A DNA stretch of 34,167 bases, from assembly GCF_947492815.1 (NCBI RefSeq), contig NZ_CANLOB010000039.1, positions 1 to 34,167 of the forward strand. Direction: 5' to 3'. Source of the DNA: an uncultured Dokdonia sp. (lineage in GTDB: Bacteria > Bacteroidota > Bacteroidia > Flavobacteriales > Flavobacteriaceae). Position numbers and translations under genes: made by a program. Positions 6,186 to 15,398 of the stretch are shown piece by piece. Numbering within the stretch: position 1 is the stretch's first letter; the number at the start of each line of letters is the position of its first letter. The notes below the pieces were generated by a model that saw only the letters and a program-made list of their open reading frames with translations, searched no databases and was not told where the DNA came from.

Positions 6186-9100
6186 ATGAAGTTTTTACTT
6201 CTCATAACAATTTTTCTTTGTACCTGTATAGATTCCTACAGTCAAGATTTTACGTCTGTTTGGAATACTACCTTATCCACTCCTGATAATCAAATAACCA
6301 TACCCACAAACCCTGGGTTTACATACGATTATACCGTTAATTGGGGGGATGGTAATACAGACACAGGAATAACTGGCAATGTAACACATACCTACACTAC
6401 TCCTGGGAGTTACACTATTAGTATTAGTGGAAATTTTCCTGCTATTTATTTTAACAATACTGGTGATAAGGATAAAATCATTGAGATTACTTCTTGGGGA
6501 AACATCCAATGGCAGTCTATGGAGAATGCTTTTTACGGGTGTAGAAATTTGAATTTTGACGCTATTTCGCCACCAGATTTAAGCCAAGTCACTAGCTTAA
6601 AAAATATGTTTAGAGAGGCAAATATTTTCAATGGAATTTTGAATTCTTGGAATGTTGATAACATTACAGATATTTCTGGTATGTTTCAAAGCTGCAACAC
6701 TTTTAATAGGCCATTAGACGGATGGAACACAGGAAATATCACTGACATGTCAGACACCTTTAATGGGGCTAATAATTTTAATGAACCATTAGATAATTGG
6801 AATACTGGTGCTGCAACAACAATGGCGAGAATGTTTAGATCTGCCAATGATTTTAATCAAAATATTAATGGTTGGAATACATCGCAGGTTACAGATATGA
6901 GTGATATGTTTAGCGCATCAGATATGGCTTTCCCTTTAAACAACTGGAACGTACTTCAAGTAACCACGATGGCTAGGATGTTTAGATCTACTCCCTTTAA
7001 TCAACCCCTTGACCAATGGGAGGTTAATAATGTAACTGATATGTTTGAAATGTTTAGGGATACTCCTTTCAATCAAAATATAAACAATTGGCAAGTAGGA
7101 AACGTTTTGAATATGGCAGGAATGTTTGAACGTAATTATGTGTTCAATCAACCATTGAATAATTGGGATGTAAGTAATGTCACAAATATGTCAAATATGT
7201 TTGCTGGAATTAATTCTGCAATTACCATTTTTAACCAACCTCTGGATATGTGGATTACCTCAAGTGTAGCAAATATGCGTGAGATGTTCGAATCTTCTCG
7301 TTTTAATCAACCAATTGAAGGTTGGGATGTAAGTAATGTTACTGATATGTCAGGCATGTTTCGCAGATCTCCAGATTTTAATCAACCTTTAAATGGCTGG
7401 ATGCTAGATTCTTTAACCGACACAAGCGGCATGTTTTTTAATGCTACAAGTTTTAATCAATTACTCAATAATTGGAATGTAAGCAATGTAAATAGCATGA
7501 ACTCAATGTTTAATGGCGCCTTTTTATTTAATCAACCTATTGATTTATGGACAACAACTAACGTAAGTGACATGCGTTCTATGTTCTCAAATGCAACTGC
7601 CTTTGATCAAAACTTGGGTGTTTGGGATATTTCAAATGTCACTTTAATGGCCAATATGCTAGATGATTCTGGACTTTCAGAAACAAACTATAACAATACC
7701 TTAATAGGATGGGAAGCGCAAACCGTTAATGATAATGTAATTCTTGGAGCTGCTAATCTATTATATTGCGATGGGCGTTTTGCTAGAGAAGATTTAATTA
7801 TAAATAGTAACTGGACTATAAATGATGATATTGTAAACTGCAGCTTTGTTTTTTGTACAGACATCATTACCCCTGTTGATGGAGATATAAATGTTCCTGG
7901 TAATTTTGATTTAGTTTGGGAGGCTACTCCCAATGCTACAGGGTATAGAGTCACGGTTACCAAAAATACAGGAGGTGTAGTCACTACCATTTTAGACAAT
8001 TTTGATGTAGGCAATGTCACTTCTTGGGATTTTGCTGTAGATTTTATTGCTGGTGATATTGTAACGGCACAAGTAGTCCCTTTTAATGCTGAAGGTCCAG
8101 CAGAAAATTGTATTACAGAGACGTATACTATTATTGATTCTTGGGTGAATAGTCCAGCAGCTTTTAAACTCACTTACAATACCACTTTAACAAATGGTGA
8201 TAGTACTCCTGCTAATCAATTAAAAATCTCTAAAAATAATGGATTCACCTATGATTATTCCATAGACTGGGGAGATAATCAATTTGATAATAATGTATCA
8301 GGAGATATCACGCATACTTATGATACACCTGGAATTTATACTATTTCTATTATTGGAGATTATCCCGCTCATTACTTTAACTTTTCAAATACAGATTATT
8401 TCAAACTCTTGACTATTGATCAATGGGGAACCCAGCAATGGCAAAGTATGGACCAAGCATTTCTTAACTGTCAAAACATGACGTATAATGCTACAGATGT
8501 TCCAGATTTATCTCAAGTAGAAAATATGAGAAGTACGTTTTTCAGTTGTTTTTTATTTGATGCAGATATTAATAATTGGGATGTAAGTAACGTAACAAAT
8601 ATGTCAAATACGTTTGCTGCGGCATTTGTATTTAATAGTCCTCTAGATACATGGGATGTAAGTAATGTAACTAACATGAGTGGCTTGTTTCTTGTAGCAC
8701 GAGCATTCAATCAACCTATAAACAATTGGAATGTAGGTAATGTAACAAGTATGTTTAGAATGTTTGACGCTAATGGGTCAGCATCAGCTTTCAATCAACC
8801 ATTGAATAACTGGAACGTATCAAATGTTCAAGACATGGGATGGATGTTTCGATTTACCGAAAATTTCAACCAACCATTAGATATGTGGAATGTATCAAAT
8901 GTTATATCTATGGAGAGAATGTTTGATAATGCAGAAGCATTCAACGGTAATATTTCAAATTGGAATGTGGAAAATGTAACCTCTATGGCTTCTATGTTCT
9001 CTAATGCAGATGTATTTAACCAAAATTTAAATAGTTGGAATGTGGAAAACGTTATTAATATGGATTCTATGTTTAGTAGTACTAACGTTTTCAATCAACC

Positions 9101-12100
9101 TTTGAATGATTGGGACACCCTATCTTGTATTACCATGGGATCTATGTTTTCAGGGTCTGTTGCATTTAACCAACCATTAAATAATTGGCAAGTAGAGACA
9201 GTTACCAATATGTCATTTATGTTTAATGGCACCAATGTATTTGATCAAGATATAAGCAACTGGGATGTATCTCAAGTAACTACAATGAGAGGCATGTTTA
9301 GAAGTGCTGTACTTTTTGACCAAGCCCTCGCGCCTTGGGATGTAAATTCTGTGGTAAACATGGAATCTATGTTTGAAAATGCGCAAGTATTCAATCAACC
9401 TATTGGTAGTTGGGATGTTAGTGCAGTTGCAACGATGGCTTCTATGTTTAAAAACGCACAGCTATTTGATCAACCTTTGATAACCTGGGATACGAGTTCG
9501 GTAACCAGTATGAGATCTATGTTTGAAAACGCACAGGTGTTTAATCAAAATATTAATGATTGGGATGTTGTTAATGTCACCTTTTTTACTTCCATGTTTG
9601 AAAGTGCTCAACAATTTAATACACCATTGGATGCTTGGGAAACCAATGAAGCACAAAATATGGCTGCCATGTTCAAAGAAGCTGCTGTATTTAACCAGAA
9701 TATAAATACGTGGAATACTTCTTTTGTAACTACTATGGATGCCATGTTTCAAGATGCAACGATGTATAATCAACCTATGGATAGTTGGAACACCGCTTCA
9801 GTAACTACTATGAGACGTATGTTTAGCGGAGCTTCTTTATTTAATCAAAATATAGATCCTTGGAATACAAGAGATGTTACAACTATGGAAGAAATGTTTG
9901 AGGATGCTATAGCTTTTGACGCTCCTTTAAATAATTGGCGCGTGGAAGGAGTTGCTAATATGGACAGTATGTTTCAAAATGCTTCTTCTTTTAATCAACT
10001 ACTAAATGAATGGGATTTAGGTCAAGTTTCAATGAATAGTATATTTAATGAGGCTACAGCGTATGATCAAGTTTTAGGAGAATGGGACATGTCCCAAGTA
10101 ACCAATTTAAGTAATATGTTAGATAATTCAGGAATGTCTAGAGATAGTTACGACAGCACATTAATAGCCTGGTCACAACAACAATTACCATCTGGTTTAA
10201 CCCTAGGAGCGCTTAATGTTCCGTATTGTGATGCTTTTGAAGAACGTGCTTCCATAATTTCAGATTTTGGATGGAATATAGTAGGCGATGTACTTGATTG
10301 CCCTCTTCCTGCATGTACTACATTAATTTCGCCATTAAATGGAGATATAGATGTCCCAGTAAACACAAATATTACTTGGGAACCAGCTCAGTTTGCTAGA
10401 GGATATAGACTTACTGTAACCTCAGTACCCGCTAACGCAAATAATGTAACTAATATTGACATCATTAATGATACAACTTATAATTTTACAAATGATTTTG
10501 CGGGTGGCGAAGTAGTAAGCGTAACCATTGTTCCTTATAATAACGAAGGAGATGCACCGGGATGTGGTTTAGAAACATTTATAATTATTTCAGACCCTAA
10601 TCCAACTATTCCAGATTGTACATCACTTTCCAATCCATTAAATGGAGCCGTAGACATTGTCGTAAGTACAGACCTATCATGGGATCCTGTAAGTAATGCA
10701 GATAGTTATATTATTTCAGTAGGAACAACTCCTGGAGGTGTCGATATTTTAAACAATATAAATGTAGGGAATGTTACGACATACGATCTAGTAGATGACC
10801 TACCTGAAAACACCCTTATTTATGTAACTATAATACCTACAAATGATGTTGGTGATGCTATAGGATGCGTCGAAGAAAGCTTTACAACAGAATTTATCCC
10901 TGTACCACCGGGATGTACAAACCTTTCACTTCCAATAGATGGCGCTACTGATGTTGATATTACAACGAACCTCACTTGGGATGCCGTAGCTGACGCAACT
11001 GGTTATTTACTAACAGTAGGAACTACACCAGGAGGGAATGAAATTTTAAATCAGGTAGATGTGAATAACACTACAACATTTGATTTTGTAACAGACCTAG
11101 ACGAAGATGAGACATATTACGTTATTATAACTCCTTATAATAACGTTGGTGATGCAACGGGTTGTATAGAAGAGTCCTTTACAACAGAAACCATTGAATT
11201 TTTCCCAGACTGTACATCTTTAATAGATCCGCTTGATGGTGCTATCGATGTTTTAGTGGGTACAGATTTGAGTTGGGAAGCTTCGTCCATGGCTACGGGT
11301 TATTTATTGAATGTGGGTACTATTTCTGGTGGAACAGATATTATAAACAATCAAGATGTAGGCAATGTCACTACATTTGATCTTCCTGCTGACTTACCTG
11401 AATTTACAGAAATCTTTGTCAATATCATTCCATACAACGATAGCGGAAATTCAACAGGATGCATAGAGGAGTCATTTACAACACAACTATTTATTCCTGA
11501 TTGTGTGACACTCACCGATCCTTTAAACGGAGCTACAGATGTGCTTATTGGTACCGATTTGAGTTGGACAACAGCTACAACGGCTAGTGGATATACTCTC
11601 AGTATAGGAACCACTTCGGGAGGAACGGATATTGTAGATAATCAAGATGTAGGGAATGTTACTACGTTTGACCTTCCTGCAGACTTACCCGAACTAACAG
11701 AAATCTTTGTCACTATTATTCCTTATAACGATACAGGAAATGCAACAGGATGTACCGAGGAATCATTTACTACAGAATTACTCGTTCCAGATTGTGTTAG
11801 TCTTACAGACCCGTTAAATGGAACGATAGACGTATTAGTAGGAACTGATCTTTCTTGGAATGCTGCTACGACAGCAGATGGCTATATTCTGAATGTAGGA
11901 ACTACTTCGGGAGGAACGGATATACTAAACAATCAAGATGTAGGGAATGTCACTACGTTTGACCTTCCTGCTGGCTTACCTGAATTTACAGAAATCTTTG
12001 TCAATATCATGCCATACAACGCTACTGGAAATACAACAGGATGCACCGAAGAATCGTTTACCACACAATTATTTGCTCCAGATTGTGTCATGCTTACAGA

Positions 12101-14417
12101 TCCATTAAATGGAGCTACTGGTGTGCTTATTGGTACCGATTTGAGTTGGACAACAGCCATTACAGCTGATGGATATATCCTTAGTGTAGGAACTACTTCG
12201 GGAGGCACCGATATTGTAAACAATCAAGATGTAGGGAATGTTACTACATTTGATCTCCTAGCAGACTTACCTGAGTTTACAGAGATCTTTGTTACTATCA
12301 TTCCATATAATGCTACTGGAAATGCGACAGGATGTACCGAGGAATCTTTTACTACAGAATTACTCGTTCCAGATTGTGTTAGTCTTACAGACCCGTTAAA
12401 TGGAACGATAGACGTATTAGTAGGAACTGATCTTTCTTGGAATGCTGCTACGACAGCAGATGGCTATATTCTGAATGTAGGAACTACTTCGGGAGGAACG
12501 GATATACTAAACAATCAAGATGTAGGGAATGTCACTACGTTTGACCTTCCTGCAGATTTACCTCAGTTTACGGAAATCTTTGTCACTATCATTCCATACA
12601 ATGCTACTGGAAATGCAACAGGATGTACCGAAGAATCATTTACCACACAATTATTTGCTCCAGATTGTGTCATGCTTACAGATCCATTAAATGGAGCTAC
12701 AGGTGTGCTTATTGGTACCGATTTGAGTTGGACCACAGCCACTACAGCAGATGGATATATCCTTAGTGTAGGAACTACTTCGGGAGGCACCGATATCATA
12801 AACAATCAAGATGTAGGGAATGTTACTACATTTGATCTCCTAGCAGACTTACCTGAGTTTACAGAGATTTTTGTTACTATCATTCCATATAATGCTACTG
12901 GAAATGCGACAGGATGTACCGAAGAATCATTTACTACACAACTATTTGTGCCAGAATGTACCACACTTACCGATCCGTTAAATGGAACTATAGACGTATT
13001 AGTAGGCACTGATCTTTCTTGGAATACTGCTACGACAGCAGATGGCTATATTCTGAATGTAGGAACTACTTCGGGAGGAACTGATATTATTAATAATCAA
13101 GATGTAGGCAATGTTACGACATTTGATCTTCCTACTGACTTACCTGAGTTTTCGGAAATCTTTGTCACTATCATTCCATACAACGCTACTGGAAATGCAA
13201 CAGGATGTACCGAAGAATCCTTTACCACACAATTATTTGTACCAGATTGTGTTGCCCTTACAGATCCATTAAATGGAGCTACTGGTGTGCTTATTGGCAC
13301 CGATTTGAGTTGGACAACAGCCACTACAGCAGATGGATATATCCTTAGTGTTGGAACTACTTCGGGGGGCACTGATATCATAAACATTCAAGATGTAGGC
13401 AATGTTACTACATTTGATTTACCTGCAGACTTACCAGATGCGTCAGTTATTTTTGTGACGATCATTCCATATAATGCGACGGGAAATGCAACCGAATGCA
13501 CTGAAGAAAGTTTTACTACGCAAACATTTCCGCCACCATGTACAACAATTATCAACCCATTGGAAGGAGCTATCGATGTTGCTATTACAGCAACTATTAA
13601 TTGGGAAGAAGTTATAGAAGCTACTGGATATACTATTAGTATTGGGACTACTTCTGGAGGTACTGATATCATAAATGATCTCGATGTAGGAAATACTACA
13701 TCGTACACTCCTACTAATGAGCTACCACAACAAACAACCGTATTTGTAACGGTAACACCTTATAATATTGGAGGAAGCGCCGAAAGTTGTACAGAACTGT
13801 CTTTTACAACAGTGTTACTGCCGCCTGTATGTACCTCCCTTATTAGTCCTTCTAATGGTAGTTTAAATGTTCCTGTAAATACAGGAGTTTCTTGGAACCC
13901 TATTGCAAGTGCTGATGGATACTTTATCACCATAGGAACATTTTCTGGAGGCAATGATATTATTGCTACTACAGATGTAGGAAATGTAACCGAAATATCA
14001 TTAGCCGAGGAACTTCCTGACAATACAACCATCTATGTAACGATACATCCATATAATATGGGAGGAATTCGGGAGTCGTGCCAAGAAGAATCATTTACAA
14101 CAGAAGATAATACTGTTGAGGTAGACAATACCCAGAAGTTTGGATTCTCACCAGATGGTGATGGCATCAATGAATTTTGGGAGATTAAAGGTATTCGAAA
14201 TTACCCTGATAATGTTGTATCTATTTATAATCGCTGGGGAGATCTCGTGTTTCAAATAGAAGGATACAATAACTCAGGAAACGTTTTTCGCGGAGACGCA
14301 AATAAATCCACAGGACGTGGCGCAGGTAAATTACCAGAAGGCACTTACTTTTTTACCATTGAAATTCCAGTAGAACACAATCTAAAAACAAGAGGCTACG
14401 TAGTCTTAAAACGATAA
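6186..14417 (+). CDS. Giant BspA/DUF285 and Fn3-repeat surface protein, T9SS type B cargo
   Basis: About 2743 residues. The frame opens at GTG 6144, but ATG 6186 gives a clean signal peptide (MKFLLLITIFLCTCIDSYSQ), so I start there. Order: PKD-like domain (FTYDYTVNWGDGNTD, HTYTTPGSYTISI, about residues 25-95); a first BspA-type DUF285 block (about 104-511; units like FNQPLNNWDVSNVTNMSNMF); one Fn3-like module (about 554-653); a second PKD-like domain (about 658-738); a second DUF285 block (about 745-1328); thirteen Fn3-like modules of about 97 residues (about 1375-2640), each with two Cys; and a type B T9SS sorting domain (about 2645-2743; FSPDGDGINEFWEIKG, IYNRWGDLVF, LPEGTYFFTIEI). It is therefore exported by T9SS to the cell surface or medium and is a likely adhesin. 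The PorP/SprF gene begins 2 nt after the stop. Ligand unknown. Confidence 0.93.
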   Translation: MKFLLLITIFLCTCIDSYSQDFTSVWNTTLSTPDNQITIPTNPGFTYDYTVNWGDGNTDTGITGNVTHTYTTPGSYTISISGNFPAIYFNNTGDKDKIIEITSWGNIQWQSMENAFYGCRNLNFDAISPPDLSQVTSLKNMFREANIFNGILNSWNVDNITDISGMFQSCNTFNRPLDGWNTGNITDMSDTFNGANNFNEPLDNWNTGAATTMARMFRSANDFNQNINGWNTSQVTDMSDMFSASDMAFPLNNWNVLQVTTMARMFRSTPFNQPLDQWEVNNVTDMFEMFRDTPFNQNINNWQVGNVLNMAGMFERNYVFNQPLNNWDVSNVTNMSNMFAGINSAITIFNQPLDMWITSSVANMREMFESSRFNQPIEGWDVSNVTDMSGMFRRSPDFNQPLNGWMLDSLTDTSGMFFNATSFNQLLNNWNVSNVNSMNSMFNGAFLFNQPIDLWTTTNVSDMRSMFSNATAFDQNLGVWDISNVTLMANMLDDSGLSETNYNNTLIGWEAQTVNDNVILGAANLLYCDGRFAREDLIINSNWTINDDIVNCSFVFCTDIITPVDGDINVPGNFDLVWEATPNATGYRVTVTKNTGGVVTTILDNFDVGNVTSWDFAVDFIAGDIVTAQVVPFNAEGPAENCITETYTIIDSWVNSPAAFKLTYNTTLTNGDSTPANQLKISKNNGFTYDYSIDWGDNQFDNNVSGDITHTYDTPGIYTISIIGDYPAHYFNFSNTDYFKLLTIDQWGTQQWQSMDQAFLNCQNMTYNATDVPDLSQVENMRSTFFSCFLFDADINNWDVSNVTNMSNTFAAAFVFNSPLDTWDVSNVTNMSGLFLVARAFNQPINNWNVGNVTSMFRMFDANGSASAFNQPLNNWNVSNVQDMGWMFRFTENFNQPLDMWNVSNVISMERMFDNAEAFNGNISNWNVENVTSMASMFSNADVFNQNLNSWNVENVINMDSMFSSTNVFNQPLNDWDTLSCITMGSMFSGSVAFNQPLNNWQVETVTNMSFMFNGTNVFDQDISNWDVSQVTTMRGMFRSAVLFDQALAPWDVNSVVNMESMFENAQVFNQPIGSWDVSAVATMASMFKNAQLFDQPLITWDTSSVTSMRSMFENAQVFNQNINDWDVVNVTFFTSMFESAQQFNTPLDAWETNEAQNMAAMFKEAAVFNQNINTWNTSFVTTMDAMFQDATMYNQPMDSWNTASVTTMRRMFSGASLFNQNIDPWNTRDVTTMEEMFEDAIAFDAPLNNWRVEGVANMDSMFQNASSFNQLLNEWDLGQVSMNSIFNEATAYDQVLGEWDMSQVTNLSNMLDNSGMSRDSYDSTLIAWSQQQLPSGLTLGALNVPYCDAFEERASIISDFGWNIVGDVLDCPLPACTTLISPLNGDIDVPVNTNITWEPAQFARGYRLTVTSVPANANNVTNIDIINDTTYNFTNDFAGGEVVSVTIVPYNNEGDAPGCGLETFIIISDPNPTIPDCTSLSNPLNGAVDIVVSTDLSWDPVSNADSYIISVGTTPGGVDILNNINVGNVTTYDLVDDLPENTLIYVTIIPTNDVGDAIGCVEESFTTEFIPVPPGCTNLSLPIDGATDVDITTNLTWDAVADATGYLLTVGTTPGGNEILNQVDVNNTTTFDFVTDLDEDETYYVIITPYNNVGDATGCIEESFTTETIEFFPDCTSLIDPLDGAIDVLVGTDLSWEASSMATGYLLNVGTISGGTDIINNQDVGNVTTFDLPADLPEFTEIFVNIIPYNDSGNSTGCIEESFTTQLFIPDCVTLTDPLNGATDVLIGTDLSWTTATTASGYTLSIGTTSGGTDIVDNQDVGNVTTFDLPADLPELTEIFVTIIPYNDTGNATGCTEESFTTELLVPDCVSLTDPLNGTIDVLVGTDLSWNAATTADGYILNVGTTSGGTDILNNQDVGNVTTFDLPAGLPEFTEIFVNIMPYNATGNTTGCTEESFTTQLFAPDCVMLTDPLNGATGVLIGTDLSWTTAITADGYILSVGTTSGGTDIVNNQDVGNVTTFDLLADLPEFTEIFVTIIPYNATGNATGCTEESFTTELLVPDCVSLTDPLNGTIDVLVGTDLSWNAATTADGYILNVGTTSGGTDILNNQDVGNVTTFDLPADLPQFTEIFVTIIPYNATGNATGCTEESFTTQLFAPDCVMLTDPLNGATGVLIGTDLSWTTATTADGYILSVGTTSGGTDIINNQDVGNVTTFDLLADLPEFTEIFVTIIPYNATGNATGCTEESFTTQLFVPECTTLTDPLNGTIDVLVGTDLSWNTATTADGYILNVGTTSGGTDIINNQDVGNVTTFDLPTDLPEFSEIFVTIIPYNATGNATGCTEESFTTQLFVPDCVALTDPLNGATGVLIGTDLSWTTATTADGYILSVGTTSGGTDIINIQDVGNVTTFDLPADLPDASVIFVTIIPYNATGNATECTEESFTTQTFPPPCTTIINPLEGAIDVAITATINWEEVIEATGYTISIGTTSGGTDIINDLDVGNTTSYTPTNELPQQTTVFVTVTPYNIGGSAESCTELSFTTVLLPPVCTSLISPSNGSLNVPVNTGVSWNPIASADGYFITIGTFSGGNDIIATTDVGNVTEISLAEELPDNTTIYVTIHPYNMGGIRESCQEESFTTEDNTVEVDNTQKFGFSPDGDGINEFWEIKGIRNYPDNVVSIYNRWGDLVFQIEGYNNSGNVFRGDANKSTGRGAGKLPEGTYFFTIEIPVEHNLKTRGYVVLKR
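6497..7720 (+). repeat. First BspA/DUF285 repeat block
   Basis: Tandem imperfect units of about 22-27 codons with the protein pattern F-N-Q-P-L-x-x-W-x-V-S-x-V-T-x-M-x-x-M-F. The DNA copies have diverged, so this is an old array. It ends with NMLDDSGLSETNYNNTLIGW, a cap also seen in the second block. Confidence 0.88.
8420..10170 (+). repeat. Second BspA/DUF285 repeat block
   Basis: Same repeat type as at 6497-7720 but longer. It is preceded by a second copy of the PKD-like domain and closes with NMLDNSGMSRDSYDSTLIAW. The matching order PKD, DUF285, Fn3 in both halves shows that the 5' part of the gene arose by internal duplication. Confidence 0.88.
11766..11971 (+). repeat. 206-bp perfect direct repeat, copy 1
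   Basis: By direct alignment this stretch is identical to 12348-12553, 582 nt downstream. It spans a module junction and most of a type A module. Perfect identity in a coding repeat implies a recent duplication or gene conversion. Confidence 0.88.
12348..12553 (+). repeat. 206-bp perfect direct repeat, copy 2
   Basis: Second copy of the repeat at 11766-11971. The match ends where copy 1 reads GCTGG and this copy reads GCAGA. Confidence 0.88.
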
Positions 14418-14419
14418 CT

Positions 14420-15331
14420 ATGAGACAGTACCTATTTACTATCGTTGGTTTATTTTTCTGTAGTATACACATATGTGCACAACAAACACCTGTGTTTTCA
14501 GATTATAATTACAATACCATCATTATAAATCCTGCACATACAGGACTAAATCAAGAAACAGAGATTGCTTTTACCAATCGAGGTCTGGTAGATGTTTTTG
14601 ATGGAACTCCAAAATACTTATCGCTCTCTGCTAGTATTCCTAAAGATTATTCAGGTTTTGGTGGGGGTATTTTAAGAGATGAAATTGGTGTGACTACCGC
14701 TACTCATTTTTTTGCTTCCTATGCCTATAAAATATTCTTATCTCAAGATTCAAATGTACCTCGATGGCATAATGGAAACCCGCATGTAATGTCATTTGGT
14801 ATTTCAGCAGGTGTTTTACAATACGCAGAAGATTTATTAGACCTCAACATTACAAACGATATCAATTTTGCACAAAACATCAATACGTCTATTCCCACTA
14901 TAGGCGCTGGATTTTTATACAACGAGCGTAATTTTTATGTAGGAATTGCAGCACCTAATATTGTAGGTGATTTGTTGTCTTCAGAAAAGAATATCGAACT
15001 TGTTGTACCCTATTATGCCTATGGTGCTTATAAAGTCTATTTTGGAAACCAGGAAGAATTTTTACTAAAACCCAATGCGCTTGTTATTGTATCTAATGGC
15101 GCGCCTACACAAGTAGACATGAATCTATTTTTAAATTACAAAAGCAAACTGGAGGCAGGTATTGGGTATCGTACAAACTCTCTCATGAATATGCTTGTAG
15201 GGTGCTACATCTTTAGTAATGTACGCTTAAATTACACCTACAACATTGCTTTAAACAATTCGCCATTAGGGAGTTCTCAAGGGTTTTCACTGAGCTACCG
15301 TGCAGGAAGTGGTTATGGAGGTAAACGATAG
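14420..15331 (+). CDS. PorP/SprF-family T9SS outer-membrane protein
   Basis: 303 residues with a signal peptide (MRQYLFTIVGLFFCSIHICAQ) followed by the family opening QTPVFSDYNYNTIIINPAHTGL. The rest is beta-rich, with alternating strands such as RNFYVGIAAPNIVGDLL and YKSKLEAGIGYRTNSLMNML, and ends in an aromatic/Gly-rich strand region, consistent with a barrel. PorP/SprF proteins assist secretion or surface anchoring of T9SS cargo that carries type B sorting domains, such as SprF with SprB in Flavobacterium. The gene follows the type B cargo gene by 2 nt, so this protein is most likely its dedicated partner. Confidence 0.92.
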   Translation: MRQYLFTIVGLFFCSIHICAQQTPVFSDYNYNTIIINPAHTGLNQETEIAFTNRGLVDVFDGTPKYLSLSASIPKDYSGFGGGILRDEIGVTTATHFFASYAYKIFLSQDSNVPRWHNGNPHVMSFGISAGVLQYAEDLLDLNITNDINFAQNINTSIPTIGAGFLYNERNFYVGIAAPNIVGDLLSSEKNIELVVPYYAYGAYKVYFGNQEEFLLKPNALVIVSNGAPTQVDMNLFLNYKSKLEAGIGYRTNSLMNMLVGCYIFSNVRLNYTYNIALNNSPLGSSQGFSLSYRAGSGYGGKR

Positions 15332-15345
15332 AATTTTTAAGTATA

Positions 15346-15361
15346 CGCTTTCGCGAAAGCG
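15346..15361. repeat. Palindrome CGCTTTCGCGAAAGCG, copy 2
   Basis: Exact 16-mer inside TACGCTTTCGCGAAAGCGTA (15344-15363). It lies in the 67-nt gap between the convergent PorP/SprF and LytTR genes, where no ordinary terminator is visible. Confidence 0.95.
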
Positions 15362-15398
15362 TACTCAGAAACCACACCACTAGTTTCAAAATACGCCT

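Larger units (their letters stand above)
11205..13820 (+). repeat. Tandem Fn3-like module array with a higher-order AB repeat
   Basis: Nine consecutive modules of about 97 codons. Modules 1-8 alternate between type A (LNGTIDVLVGTDLSWN) and type B (LNGATGVLIGTDLSWT), so the true unit is a 582-nt AB pair. Each module has the pattern P-x-C ... DVGNVTTFDL ... IPYNxTGNxTGCTEESFTT. The central AB pairs are nearly identical at DNA level, while the flanking modules (before 11205 and after 13540) are diverged. Confidence 0.9.

Noticed and set aside
11351..13708. Series of minus-strand open frames of 80-106 codons in the Fn3 array
   Set aside because: They are mirror frames of the repeated coding sequence and recur because the modules repeat. 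No start context or independent signal.
11205..13820. CRISPR-like tandem repeats
   Set aside because: Units are about 291 or 582 nt, in frame and protein-coding, with no short repeat/spacer pattern or cas genes.
15344..15363. Palindrome as an intrinsic terminator between convergent genes
   Set aside because: No T tract follows on either strand, and other copies lie inside genes or upstream of genes.
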